A stretch of DNA of 64,000 nt. It comes from Isoetes taiwanensis (taxonomy: Eukaryota > Streptophyta > Lycopodiopsida > Isoetales > Isoetaceae). Shown here in pieces: positions 32,631 to 45,912 of this stretch. The stretch covers positions 12,473,426-12,537,425 of the forward strand of contig JAJEKV010000036.1 in NCBI GenBank assembly GCA_021234155.1. The letters are read 5' to 3'. The notes below the pieces were generated by a model. That model saw only the letters and a program-made list of their open reading frames with translations. It was not told the origin of the DNA and made no database searches. Made by a program: the position numbers and the translations under genes. Each line of letters begins with the position of its first letter. Positions within the stretch are counted from its first letter, which is position 1.

Positions 32631-33960
32631 TGATCACTAGCCATTCCTCACTTCTACCACATCATAAACCAATTAGTCCTCCCTGATTGCTCTTCGACTA
32701 GCAAAGATCTAACTAGGTGAGTTTATTTTCCATTAGAGAAAATATGGGGTCTCCAAAGGGCCCCTTTATGAAAATAGAGAAATTCCACATCGATTTTTAC
32801 TCTAACCAATCAAAAATGAGTGCCTTTGTTCTTTTGTTCTTAATCTATACATGCCCGCCATGCCATGCCATATTAGCTTTGGTAGCCATGTGTCGGATTT
32901 AGATAGGGTTCCTTCTCCCAAGGGAGACTCCCAAATCGCCCCATTCTCCCCATAGAGAGATTTGAGGTCATTTACTTACGTGCGCTTAATTTTGGTTTTA
33001 ATTCCATTTTGGCAGATCGAAATGGTGGGGGAAACCACAGGGTATCGAAATTGCATAGGAAGACCTATTGTGAAGCATGTAAGCTTCCCAAATCGGTCTC
33101 AAACACCTGATATACCGGAGATAGGGTTCAGCTCGACCGCCAAATTGTTTTTGAAGAACAAAATGCTGCTAAGCTCACAGGATAAGGTATAGATCCGATT
33201 TCAAATTTCCATAAAACTAACTTTTTGTTTTTGGCATTCATGCAAGATGAGCAATCGACCAAGGCCGATCCAAGTAAGAACAAGAGTCCTTCACAATGTC
33301 AAAGATGCCAATGGCGAATGGCTTGACTTTGTTGTTTCATTGGTCGCCGGGCTTACCCTCCGGCCCTAGATCCACAAGTACTCATGCAAAGGAAAAGACC
33401 CGTGAGTAAAGGATGTGAATGCCCACCGGAAAGCCCATGTAAAAGGAATTGTATTTGGTTCAGAGGCACTAAGAAGAAGGAGGTCATTGGGAGCATGGGT
33501 ACACTAGCCTCGATTTGGCCAACAAAAAAATTCTAGAAGCCCGTGATCTTGAAGCCAACACCATTTGTTCTTCTGATTACACCGACAAAGTTTCAAGATT
33601 ACTAGTGTGCTTGAAGTGTATCATCACAAGCTTGGTCAATTGATTTTTCAGATTTTGTGATCCACCTTGAGAGCCCAAGGTATTTTCTTTCACAAGTATC
33701 ATTATACCTGGCCTCGTCGTAGGTATTGGTAAGTTAGTCGAGATTGAGCCGAATTTGAAGCAAATTGGTGCTGATTTTTATGATCGAGTCTTGTAACAAA
33801 GATATCAAGAATGTATTGAGCTGAATTCTTTAGAACACCTACGTAAAGAGGTGGGGTAAGATGTGCATTCAAAGTATTTCTACCAATTGTCGCCTTTTGC
33901 TTCCTTTTTTCAAGCATGAGAACATTAGTGTGGCACGAAAGTAATATACATGGTCGCAAG

Positions 33961-34600
33961 AAACTCATCCTCAAGCATTAGACTTACCGCTCCCAAGTAA
34001 CAGAAAAGTAGGCAAAGATGAAAGTGGAGGGAAACCGACCAAACCCTCGCTGCATGCACACACTAGTGTTCGTGCATGTTGCTTGATTCACTATAGTCTT
34101 TGATTAAGTCCTAAATCTTTGACACTTGCTACCGCAGTACGTAATCACTAAGCGATATTGTATGCAAGCAAGCTCATCTGAAGCATTAGGCTTACCGCCT
34201 CCCAAGCAACAGAAAAGTAGACAAAGATGAAAGTGGAGGGAAAATGATCAAAACCCTAAGTGGCATGCTACACACTAGTGTTCGATATGTTGCTTGATTC
34301 ACTTTAGTCTCCTCGATTAAGTCCGAAATCTTTGACACTTGCTAACCGCAGTACGTAATCACTAAGCAGATATTGTATGCAAGCAAACTCTCATCTGAAG
34401 CATTAGACTTATCGCCCCCAAGGGGCAACATGAAAAGTAGGCAAAGATGAAAGTGGAGGGAAACCGACCGAACCTCGGGCTTGCATGCACACACTAGTGT
34501 TCGATATGTTGCTTGATTCACTTGAGTCTCCTCGATTAAGCCCGAAATTTTGACACTTGCTACCGCAGTACAGAATCACTAAGCAGATATTGTATGCAAA
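33961..34600 (+). repeat. Triplicated 210-215 bp segment in C1
   Basis: Three tandem units start near 33961, 34169 and 34386. C2 has one unit (about 48541-48750). Each unit contains AGCATTAGACTTACCGC, CACTAGTGTTCG and GACACTTGCTACCGCAG. The third unit runs on into the C2-like continuation. Confidence 0.9.
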
Positions 34601-35339
34601 TTACTTTGTGGAGAGAAGACGACGCATTTGGGAACAAGATCATTGGGAATGGAAGGCGATGGAAGATCACCGAGCCACTTCAAATTCAATGGAGCTCTCA
34701 ATAGCTTGTACCTATGGATGGATGACGTAACTTTTAATGTGGAGGAAGATTGACATTATTCGAAAGTGCAAAGCTAGTAGAGTCATTTTGTCGTTATGGT
34801 GATTTTCAATTCTATTTGGATGGTAAAAAGGTTGGCTTCCATCGTGAACTGGACGGGTAATGTAAGAGCTGCAAGCCCCAAGCCTAAGCATTGTAATCTT
34901 GGATAATGGTAGAGTAGGTGGTCGTTCATGATCAATGTGATGTAGTTTCTGCCACTAAAGTGCAGCAAAAGATTAGGTTGAGAATACCGGGTGGAAATCA
35001 GGTTCAAATCCCGACACTAAAAATGCATGTCACAAGTTCTCGTGGAAAGTTATATCAATAGGTTTACTTCACGAATTTAGCAAGTTTTCAGCTTGAATTT
35101 AATCACCAAGTTTTCTCGATTGCTTGTTCTATGTTTCACTTGCTTGTTTGTATCCGCATAAACCATGATTTCAAAGAAACTAAAGATAAGAATAAGTTCT
35201 AAGTTTCATATGTTCTAAAGTTATGATTCCGTAATATCCTAAGTGTAGGTGAGTATTAAAACTTAATATTGATTTTGAATTGTAAGTAATAAACAAGTTT
35301 TACTAAACAGGTTAAATACTAAACAAGTCTTGCATGATT

Positions 35340-35780
35340 CAGGTCTGTTATTACAAATACTTGTGCTAAATTCAAGTTGCATAACTGTTATACCAATTGC
35401 AAACTAAATATCAAACATGATTCAAGTCACTTCTAAATACTTGTGCCAAATTCATGTTGCATGTCTTATACCAGTTGCAAGTTAAATACCAAACATGTTT
35501 GACATGATTCTTAAGTTTGCACTTCTAAATACTTGTGCCAAATTCATGTTGCATGTCCTATACCACCGCAGTTAAATACCAAAACAGTGTTTTACATGAT
35601 TATTAAGTTTGTATTTCCAAGTACTTGTGCCAAATTCAAGTTGCAAGTTAAATATTAAACATGTTTTACATGATTCTTAAGTGTGTATTTCCAAATACTT
35701 GTGCCAAATTCAAGTTGCAAGTTAAATACCAAACAGGGTTTACATGATTTTCAAGTGGCTTATTGCAGGAAATTCATGTC
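35340..35780 (+). repeat. Tandem array with 74-92 bp units
   Basis: The phrase AAATACTTGTGCCAAATTCA starts units at about 35355, 35436, 35527, 35619 and 35693. Each unit also carries GTTAAATACCAAACATG and TTTACATGATTCTTAAG. No gene lies between 34.8 and 36.9 kb; short ORFs at 35683-35931 and 36138-36386 are not recognisable. Confidence 0.9.
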
Positions 35781-36959
35781 TTGTACTTTCAAGTGCTTGT
35801 ATGCGCGATTCTTATCTCAGACTTCCAAGTACTTGTGTGTATTTCAAGTTGGAAACAATATCAAGAAAAGAACAAGAATCTGTGAGAAAAGAATAGACAG
35901 CTTTAGTCAACTAAAAGAACAAGGAAACTAAAAAGAACAAGAAAAGTATAAAAGGTTTACAAGAATAGAAGTCTCATTATTTACCAGAAAATGGTCGTAC
36001 AAAGCTTTTCATAAAAATTTTATCACAAGGACGCTTTTACAAAAATAGTCACAAGGACACATGCAAAATATACAAATGAAAGATGAGCCCGATAAGAAAA
36101 ACACAAAATATATAAAGTAATACATAAGTCGATAGCAGTGCTTGATCTTCAAAGGGGGCACCCTCACCAATATGCGTCATCTTCCATGGCATACATCTTC
36201 ATTTCCAAGAGGCGCTTTGATTTGGGTAAGCTCGATCAACCCATTCAAGGACCCTATAAGAATAGACAGCCCCAAATTTCAATAAGCTTCTCAACTTCGG
36301 GAGAGGAGGAACCTAGCCACCACTCAGAACCGGATGGCCTCCACTTGAAGAGAGACCGACTGATCGAGCCGGGCCAACTTGCGTAAAAACAATAGATGGA
36401 GTAGGTGCATTGTGTTACCTTTATCTTGGCCATGGAGCTCAAAATCGAGAGGAAGCCGGACTAATTGGCTTGAAGTGAAGAGGCAAAATTTTGGGAATGA
36501 AGTGAAGAGAAGAAAGGGAAGTTTGCATGTATAATGATTATTTTCCTCGAGACCCTAGCCACCCACCTCAATATTTTTCCAAATGTTCAATATCTTATTA
36601 TCCCATGGGTTGATGATCAATTAGATTAAGTTCCAATGGGTTTAAGTTTCATGATTTTACTTCATGCTCAATCCTAAAGAAAACTATGGAATCATCTTCA
36701 TTGTTGCATTGCTTTTTAAAGTCCAGAAGTTTGGGGTTGCCGAGCTATTTTGGTTGCATGGATTCTCGCCTCGTAAGAAACTATCCAAGTTTTCCTCATT
36801 AAGGTTGATGATTATGGTTGGTAGTTGGGTCCATATAATAGCTTCACTTTGTCTATTCACTATGTAGATACCAAATAGAAGTAGTCTATTCACTATGGAC
36901 ACATTGGCATAATACACGTGTTCACGTGGTGAATACATAGTGCACATGGGATGTTGCTT

Positions 36960-37126
36960 CGATTTAACATCCCATGGGTTGAACTATAGGGTGCCTATAA
37001 TAGGTTAAATTAACAAGAAACAATGTAAGCATGCCTAGAAACCATGGTATGAATCACTTACATTTAACATTCCATGGGTTGAGCTATGGGTGTGTCCATA
37101 ATAGGTTAAATTAACAAGAAACAATG
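36960..37126 (+). repeat. Direct repeat of about 100 bp
   Basis: The phrases CATGGGTTGARCTAT, CATAATAGGTTAAATT and AACAAGAAACAATG occur at 36970-37025 and again at 37070-37126. The phrase CATGGTATGAATCACTT, between the two units, recurs at about 43579. Confidence 0.85.
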
Positions 37127-37149
37127 GGACATGCCACGGTTCTATTGGG

Positions 37150-40100
37150 CGACAAAGAATAGAACCGACATTCCTTGGATGGGGACGCCCCTTTGTCACT
37201 CCTTCTATTTATTCAAATTCTCTTCATTGTTCTATCATTTGGCGCTTCTTGAGCTAGATTTCTCCTTCTTCTCTATCCTATCAGCTTCCCTCACCCTCCC
37301 TCCCTTTGATGGTTTTTTCATTTAATCGTGTTCGCTATTTCCTTTTCTATATCCTTTGAATTTGCTTTTTTTTTTTTCCTCAACAGGCTTTGTAGCCTCC
37401 GAGGCATACTTATTGGTTTACTCTTTCTCGCATGGCACGAAGTATTTTATTTATTCATTCATGTTTTCTCCTCAAGCAGGCATTATCGCCTCCGAAATCA
37501 ATATTTATTATTCATATTTTCTCTACATGCTGTTGCCTGTTGCCAAGATCGTGATTTATTGTTTTTCTCGGCGTGGCGCCAGAGGCCTCCGAGGCAAAGA
37601 CTAATCGGTTGTTTTTTCCCCACATGGTCATTCCGCGGACGGCCTCCCATTGGTCGACCGTTGTTTCTTTCTGCGGGTCCCGAGCCCCGAAGTCTTCTTG
37701 CCTATGGCATCTAACTCATTGACGGGTTATTTTTCTTTCAAAATTGATTCCCCGCAGTTTGTTTACGCTTTGTGGTTGCCATAGTGCGGGGGTCGCGGCT
37801 TCAACTATTCGCTTGGGTTTCCTCAAAACCTAAGAAGGCATGGTTCTTCTTCCCCGATGAGGAGCAACCACCGGTCTTCTCACCTTTGCATCGACCAAGT
37901 GGCGATAAAACCATCTTTTTATGTTGTATTCTTTTCAAGATCATCATGCTCTCGATGATTGTCTAGTTTCGAGCCATTAGAGTCATGTTTTCAAATTTAT
38001 CTATCCCTAGTGAGGGATCCATTTGTACTTAATAGTTTTACAAAGCTCAATGAGAACACCACTTCTCTTGAGCTAGATTTCTCCTTCTTCTATCCTATCG
38101 CTTTCCTCACCATTCTCGCTAATTTGTTCTATCGTATCTTATCCTACTTCTTCTTCCCTTACCCTTCTTCTAGTTTCTTCGGGTGATGCCCTACCAAATC
38201 TTAACCTTTGTTCTTCATCCCTTACCCTTTGGGGTTTTTGTCTCTCGGGTGTTTCCTTCTCGCTCCTTGTGTCTTAGCCCCATCGTAACTCCGCCGACCG
38301 ATTGAGTCAATCACCGGAAAGGAAATTATTTGGGATGTCTTCGTTGAGCCGCCACCGCCTCGGTGTCGTTGATGCTCGCCCAGTTACCCGAGGCTTGTTT
38401 GCAAGAGTGTTTGGCATGGCTTTCACAACTGGAGCGATTTTTCCGTGATAAGTACCGTGGAACGAAGTTTTTCTTTCTCAGATTTTTCTTTCCTTGCCTT
38501 GTTTCATGTTTGGGGCCTGAGTTTTCTGTGAAACAGAATACTGTGCCTTTTTCCCATGATTTGTGTTCTGGGTTATATGCTCACGAGGCCAAAACCCTGA
38601 TTGCTTGGTTGTTTGCAGTTCAAGTGCATTCTTGGCGATTTAGGTAGCTCAGATAGCTGGATCGGTGCCGTATTGAGTTCTTATTTGGTCGGATTGCAGT
38701 TAGATTGATAAAGCATTCACTGTTTAGGCTTCTTGTTTATTTCTTGCTCAAGTTTCACTATTTACCTTGTGCCCAATCAGTCTAATAAAATTGCACCTCA
38801 CATAATCCGCACAGTCCACAATCTTCCTCCTCGGGTATGCCTTCTATCGTTGCTGTATTTTGATTCCAGACCTCTTCTCCACTAGATACAATCTGCTCTA
38901 GTTGGAAGGGTTTATTGGATTGGATTCGGTGCTCCCACCTTTTTCGACTGTACTTGCTGTTTACTTAGAATTTCATTTCGGGTTGTGGCTGTCTGTGTTT
39001 TTGTCTCTCAAGGCTTTCCTTTTTGTTGCTCTTTCTCACCTCTGCCTCGCCTCAGAGCTTCTAAGGGCTAAAGCCCTGAGCTGCAGCACCTCACCCCGCC
39101 GGATCTCTCAAGTGGCCGCTCCTCCTTCGTTCAGACTCACTGTGGATGGACACTTTTGCTTTGCCTCGGGTACCAGTTTATGACATACCGGGTTCAAATC
39201 ATATTATTTCTTCTCGTGTCTTGCATCTTCTCAGTCCCGCATGGATGTTCTTGATGTTTAACAAGCTCTTTGTTCACATGTGTTGATCTTGTGGATATAG
39301 AACATTTGCTTCCTCACCACCGCTTTTGAACCCATCTTCTCGATTTTCTAGATCTTTTTCTCGCATGATGTATCCACCTTCGCTTGTTGCCACATATGGT
39401 TATCCTCGATCGTGGCCTCGCTGTACTTGGTATGTATGCACACTCACCGGTTTGTTTATCGGGTTTTAGATCTACAGTGCTTAGAGATGGTTTCAAGATG
39501 GCGCTTCCTTTGTATAAACTACCGATGCGGGCTCTCTCTCTCTCTACTACGGCTTCGATCATGGTGGTCGATATATCCTCTTTCTCGCTATATTCAAGAG
39601 CCTTTTATCTTTTTATTCTCACAAAGCAATTGTTGTCTCCGTGGTCATAGGTTCTTAGGTTCGTGGCCTCTGTAACTGTTCATTTTTCTGTGGCTTCCCA
39701 AGTATAGGATGATTGTTAGAAAATTTTTTTGTCCAAGGTATTTTTGGCTTATTGGTGGAGATGTCGAAGTTTGGGTCTATGTCGCTTATGGTTGCAGGTT
39801 CAAGGCCCTCCACTTCATTGTTGCGCTTTAGCTATATTTTATCCTCACATTTGATTATTCCATTGCATGCATGTTGTTGCTCTAGTCATTTAGGGTTTCC
39901 CAAGGCACTTCCTCATCAAATGACCTCTAATAAAGCTTTCGTAGTGCCCTTCATATCATTTGTGTGCATATCTCTTTTGTGCTTTATACATCTTTTACTC
40001 CATCTATTAAATGCATGGTGGCTCTAGTCAGTTTTCCAAAAGCACTCGTACTCACGTTATGTAATTTTTGTGCATATCATGTTCGTGTGCATTATTTAGT

Positions 40101-43100
40101 CTCTCGATTAAATGCAGGTTTGCTATAGTCAATGCTCAAATTGGGTTCTTCACGGCACTCCCTCTTCATGACTTTTTAAAAGTTTTAAATCTATTATACT
40201 CCCCTTGGTATTCTCCTACTCTACCGACCTTGTTTGTTTTAATAGTTGATGTGATTAGATTGGTCTTGAGGTTCTATGCCCCTATGGTTGCACATTCTAT
40301 CCTCTCCCCGTTTGACCCTTAAGATACATTTGTTGGTTCCGTGTATCTTGAATTCGATTTTCGAAGTTATGACCCTTTGTTCTTGTCTTGTGCCATTGCA
40401 TCTTTTATGGCTCCAGCTTTTTGTTTGTCGTGAATCCATATGGTGCACATGCTTAAATCATTCTTGGTCCCTTTGATTTACTTGATTCGAGTGCTCTATC
40501 TAGCTTGATGGCCGTGCTTGATATATCGCCTTTTCTATTTCTCCAACATGTAAATTCATATTTTGTCGGGCCTCATATGTGTGCTTCCATTTTCATTTGG
40601 CCATTTCTTTCAAGAGTTTGTGCGCTTAGTTGAGGGCGTGTCAACAACGCATGGGAAATGTTTATACGCCATTTTAGGTTGCATTGCACATGTTTATTTG
40701 GGGTTTGCTTCTCTATGCCATCATTGTTTGCTCTATTTTTTTTCAGATATCGCCTCTACGGTATTTGAGGATGATTTTCATGTTAAATATTATCATCTCG
40801 CCTATTCTTGATATTTCTACCGAAGTTTCACTTAATTTTTTGGTCTTCGATATTCTACGTAGTGTGTTTCATGTATATTTTGGTCTTATGTATTTGGTAG
40901 ATAACGCTGTCCCCCGTTGTTCCTTAGGGTTTTTCTTACACGCGCCTATATGGTTTTATCCGATGCATTCTTTTTTTTTGATATGTGCGGCTAGCTCCAT
41001 TTATACCCTTTTGTTCTTGTTGTTTCACGGGCGCCTTTTTGCATCCCATTACTATGCTTAGTCCCTTTAGGCCACTTATCTTTCGGGCCTCGACACCCCA
41101 ATTTTGCTACTTTGATGTCCTTATTCTCATTTGTTTCTCTTTCAGAACTTGTTGTTAGATTGGTCCATCCGCTTTTGCCATTCGCTTCATTGTCTCGGTT
41201 TTTGTTAGCCCCATTTCCTCCGCCTTATTTTTCTTAGTTTCCTAAGCTTTGTGCCTTTAAGTCCGTTGTTTCATTTTGTCGAGTTTTCACGCTTGTGGGT
41301 GATTGTCACTTAGGTACTCTTTTATACTGTGGTTACTCCCCGCTTCTATATCTCCTCGCATTTTCTTTGTTTTCCACATTCATGCATTAGCTTCCTATTT
41401 ATCGCTTTCATCTTGACGAGCTACCTACACGGTATTTTTATGCTCTTTTGCACTTCTTGTTATTTTTGTGTTTCTTGGCTTTATCTCGGATTCATTAGAG
41501 TTATTCTCATTGTTGCCTCTATCTAACATTTCTCCTTGTACCATTGGTCTTTTCATCCCGCCACCAGCCTCTTTTTTACCCACTATGATTTGGCTACATG
41601 TGCATTGTTTTTTCCAATATTTCCTTTTGTTTTTTTACTTTACATTGCAAGTTTTAGCCACCGGGTTGCTCCATTTATTGTGTAGTTTATTCCATTCGTC
41701 TTATCTGCTTCGCCATCCTCCTTTTGTCCGGTTCATCCTTTTCAGTTCCTTCAAGCTTCGTTGTCTCCTTATTTGTATTCATTTTCCTTGTCCATGATTT
41801 CTTTTAACTCTTTGGCTGTGTATTTTGTTTCGTGGTTTTGTTTGTTTTCAACCCTACAATTCATTTTCCATCTCCCACTGCATTGTTCCATTTTGTTCGC
41901 TTTTTATGCATTTCGTGTTTTGATACTCTAGCGCCAGCTTCCTTCCCCGCCTTTCACTCCATTGTTCCATTTGTTCATTTTTATGCTTGCATTGTTTCAT
42001 GCTCTAGCACTTGTTAATCGGGCCCCATCCGTCTCACTAGTTATCTTATTCTATTTACCTTTGTTATCTCATTACCCTTTGCACTTCGCTATTCCTCGAT
42101 TTTTGTACTTTTTCTTTGCTTCTCTTTCTTCATTCTCCCTTTTTGCTCTATGTTCCCTATCTACCCCTTTATCCGTGCATCAGCTCCTTACTCCTTTAGT
42201 TGCATCATTTCATTCCGGTTTCGCTGTCTTCTTTACTCCTTTTTACTTTTTGCTAGGTAGGTTAGTTCGGTTTTATAGTATCTTCTAGTATTTACCTAAG
42301 ATATTAGTCATTTGAAATCTTTACCCCTAAGTTCCTTTCTCAGATCGCATTGTTCCATTGTGTCCTTCATTTTTATGTTCCGCTTCCATCTTTCTCCTCA
42401 GATTGTTCCACGCATGTCTTTTTATTTTTCCATTGTTCGATTCCATCTTTACTTGCTCATTTGCTTTCTTCATTGCACCATTGTCTCTTTTTCTCAAGTA
42501 CTCCCCTTTTTGCTCCATTCTTCTTAGTCTCCTCTTCCTCCCATTGACTCTGGTTGCCTTGCTTGCTCTTTTGCCTTCTCGAGCCATCTCCTCCTCTCAA
42601 GCATGTAACTCCTTGATTGCCCCTTCTACCTCGCTTGTCCCAATCGTTCTATTATCTTGTTGTCTCATTACCCTTTTTTATCTCTATTACCCTTTGTCCA
42701 AATTTTGCCTTGTTTTGCTTCCAAGAGTGTTCTACCATAATCACAACCTTACTACATGTGGCTTCTCTTGTCCATGACTTTTTGTATGCTTTTAGACTCC
42801 TTTGCCTTATTCACGCTTTTTTTGCTATACACCCTCATTATCTCTGTAGCTCCATTTGATATTTTTCTCTATTTGGTTGTGTTTGCATTGTTTTCTTTAA
42901 TTTATTTTCTTTTAGCTTATTGTTTCGCTTTTCACCGTGACATTATTACTATATTAGTCACATTGGTTCCTTCTTTGGTTTCTTTGTCTTCTTGCTCCTT
43001 TTCTATTGCTTGTTAGGATAGTTTGCTTTTTATAGTATCTTTGGTTAGTGTAGTATTTATTTATTGGTATATTAGTCATTTGGGATCGCTACTTTGATGA

Positions 43101-43500
43101 TGACATCTTGTTCGTGGACTCACTCGTTGTTGTCTCATAAGTTCCTTCCCTCATCTCTTATTGCACTATTCCATTATCTTCTTCATTCTTATGTTCCCGT
43201 TTCCGTCTCTCATAGCCTTCCTCCATCGTATTCTCCTTCATTTTTTATTCATCCCATTGTTTGCATTCCTCCGCATTATTTGCTCTTTTTCCGCTTCTTC
43301 ATTGTTCATTTGTCTCTCGCCTTCTTTTATCCCCTTTTTCCTCCATTTTTCTTAGTTTCCTCTTCCTTCGCTTTTACTCGATTGCCACAAATTTTATCTA
43401 TGCTTCTTCTGCTTCCAAAGGACCTTGTAGACTCGCTTTCTCCCTTTCTTTATACTATATTTTTTCTTTTAGCTTCTTTCTTTTCGCCCATGCCGAGTAG
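37150..43500 (+). other. Six-kilobase pyrimidine-rich block without a recognised gene
   Basis: The + strand is strongly enriched in T and C for over 6 kb, so nearly every open frame is on + and gives Phe/Leu/Ser/Cys-rich text. It contains decayed internal repeats: CTTGAGCTAGATTTCTCC at 37248 and 38068; about 140-bp units with TTAAATGCA...GCTCTAGTCA near 39860-40130; and a 765-bp spacing between 42257-42560 and 43015-43380. Related phrases flank it at 37030-37075 and 43565-43620. I see no coding gene and treat the ORFs as composition artefacts. Confidence 0.6.
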
Positions 43501-43982
43501 TTTTTGAGTTTGTTCCTCTTCTATCGGCCAGTATGTGCCTATCATAGGACCCATCCTAGGAACCATGCCTAGAATACCATGGTATGAATCACTTCTTTGA
43601 TTTAAGATCTCATGGGTTGAATTCTTACTTTGAATTTGCACTTCATGCTTTGAATCATGCATCAAATGGCTTTCACTAGTGTTCAGTAAAGAAATTAACA
43701 TGAACGAATGTACACAATGTAGATTCAACGAAAACTTTTAACATGAATGAATGTACATTAATTTTTAACATCAATCGACGTAGACAGTAATTTATCAACA
43801 AATTTTTTGACAAAAGGATGTTGGTTGAACCAGTTTTTTGACAAAAGGAATGGATCCAGGTGGAGAAGGGATTTCTTTCTCCATGTGGATCCAATCCAAC
43901 TGCAACCCATATGGAATTACTTATATATAGATGTTTTTTTTAGTTGATCATGTGGGATATATGCTGGCAGAAAAAGTCTGTC

Positions 43983-44348
43983 CTAGGATTTAGGGTTCAT
44001 CCGTCCGACCCTTGAAAGTGATCCGGATTGCTGCTCTGTCGATTCTTCTAAGGGAGAGGTATGGCTAGTCAGGAATCTGATGCCACCGCTGGAGTGTGAG
44101 GCAAGAGCACCCTTGGATATGAAGAGATACCACCGCACCATATCCCGTGAGGGCCGCGGATGGCGCACACGGAGTTGGGCATAAAAATAGAGGATCGATT
44201 CTAGCTTGGCCGAGGCAAAGACCACCAAGGCTAAATGATGCACGTGGAAGTAATCTTTGTGAGGGACAGGGATTCCTGGTGCATGTATGAAATCCTCAAA
44301 TTTCCCTACGCATGCGAAGTTCTCGTTAGAAGCGCTTATAAATAGCAA
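43983..44348 (-). CDS. Unidentified 121-residue ORF
   Basis: Mixed composition, with FEDFIHAPGIPVPHKDYFHV, and not obviously repeat-derived. CAG/CTG are normal here. No domain recognised, no splice structure seen. It may be an exon of a captured or dead gene. Confidence 0.25.
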   Translation of the reverse strand: MLFISASNENFACVGKFEDFIHAPGIPVPHKDYFHVHHLALVVFASAKLESILYFYAQLRVRHPRPSRDMVRWYLFISKGALASHSSGGIRFLTSHTSPLEESTEQQSGSLSRVGRMNPKS

Positions 44349-44800
44349 ACCTTTTATGACAAAATAAATCTCGCTTTATTATAAGTATTCATGTTCAAAC
44401 TTGTTATGTTATCGATCATGTTAATATCGGGCCATGTTATACCATTTTTGAAAAATCAATGTGCAAATCTTTTTAGTTGTCGGGCTACTATAATGTTCGC
44501 TTATATTTTCACCATGTTAATATCGGGCCAGTTATTATATTTTCACCATGTTAATATTAGTTCAGTTTTTGGATCTTCTCGCTATCAATTATATGATAGC
44601 AAGATTCTGCACTCAAAATAAGCTATCTTTCTAAATGAAATATACACATGATCTACAATTCTTCTTTTAACACATGTCTCACAAGTTGTCTTTACCAAAC
44701 TTCAAGAGCAATATCTACTACCACCCTTTGCCTCTTCCGCCTCCATGCTAACAAGCCTTGACTAGCAAAGAGAACTTTTCCAAGCCTCTCCTTTTTTTTT

Positions 44801-45588
44801 TTGAGGCCTCACCAATGCCTTATGCAACCTGTGGAGCAGCCTGCCTCGCCACATTCTCTTCATGACGAAATTACTCTCCTCAGAGCCATTGTGCCATCTA
44901 TCCAGATGAGTGGATTTGACAAAGAATGTGACCCTCCGTGTCGAAGTCTTTCGCTTATATGCAACCTTGATGGCTTATGGGACTTCTCCATACCTTATGT
45001 GATTCCAAATTGATAAGCTTCTATACTTCCTCGAGCAAACCAAGGCCCATGAGCATATATGATGTGGATGTAATGAGTGACCTCTCGCCTCACCCCAAGC
45101 CTGGTATGTATGCATGTGTAAAGTCCCCCACCACCACCCTAACTTGGCTATTTCAGCCTCAAATAGATATGTCTTTTGTTAAAGACTGCTCAAATTTGTC
45201 GCATTCCATGCAATCACTTTTCTCACAAGACTATTCAAAGCCATCCGTTTCTATCCCTTTCAAATTCAACTAATTTCAGTCCAAATTCATAAACACCACC
45301 CTTAGCATTCCCTCAGCCGCTCAAGAAATGTTCGGCTCTAACTCCACCAATGGATACCTTGGCTGGGACTGAGGCAGCTTTTCCATTACCCGACCTCTTG
45401 TGGTCTTGTTCCAGTTTGACACATCCACCATGCAAGCCTGCCTTGGACAATACCTTTTCAACCCGCTCAATGCCTTCTTCCCTCTCCTTCTTCCCGCGGA
45501 TGTTCCATACAAAATACTCCGAGTGATGTATCATCTTTTCTACAATCCTGACAAGTGCATGAAGAGTGCAAATGTGCAATCTTTCTAG
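44801..45588. other. Gene-like but unidentified interval on both strands
   Basis: The + strand has two overlapping frames (44801-45013, 44977-45273). The - strand has a frame at 45313-45579 with KKEREEGIERVEKVLSKAGL and GNGKAASVPAKVSIGG. I cannot choose between them or name a family. Confidence 0.25.
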
Positions 45589-45680
45589 TGGTATTGGGAG
45601 TAATTAATCAAAGGTGTCATCTTTCAAGTGACGATCAGGAGGCATGTTCTGATCACATTCAAGAGTGCTCTTAGACCCTT

Positions 45681-45710
45681 TCTTCTTCTTCTTCTTCTTC
45701 TTCTTCTTCT
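45681..45710 (+). repeat. (TTC)n microsatellite
   Basis: About ten TTC units. Confidence 0.95.
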
Positions 45711-45838
45711 CCTTCAATATCCTTCAATATATAGCAGCAATAAATACAATTCCGTGGAAGGAAGCAAGCAGTTGAAGCAAATAAAGATATGGATAATCGC
45801 TGTGGCCATGACCCTTTTGGTTTTTGATCAGGGCACAA

Positions 45839-45912
45839 GGTTTGAATTTTTGAATTTGAATTTGAATTTGAATTTGAATTTGAATTTGAATTTGAATTTG
45901 GATTTGAATTTC
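45839..45912 (+). repeat. (TTTGAA)n microsatellite
   Basis: About eleven hexamer units with slight interruption at both ends. It keeps an open frame on both strands, which explains the ORFs there. Confidence 0.95.

Larger units (their letters stand above)
32281..34793 (+). repeat. Duplicated block C1
   Basis: Homologous and collinear with 46860-48948 (C2). It starts with a DIRS-type polyprotein fragment, then carries MVGETTGYRNCIGRPIVKH and further unidentified frames shared with C2. It is longer than C2 mainly because a 210-bp segment is present three times. C1 has many more CAG/CTG lesions than C2. Confidence 0.9.

Noticed and set aside
34890-35020. tRNA or tRNA-derived SINE, from GGTTCAAATCC and an upstream GGTAGAGTAGGTGG
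   Set aside because: The two boxes are about 95 bp apart, no cloverleaf can be drawn, and no poly(A) or second copy supports a SINE. GGGTTCAAATC at 39188 is equally isolated.
42327-42587. Lys/Arg/Glu-rich minus-strand ORF
   Set aside because: It is the complement of the pyrimidine-rich repeat and carries no domain features.
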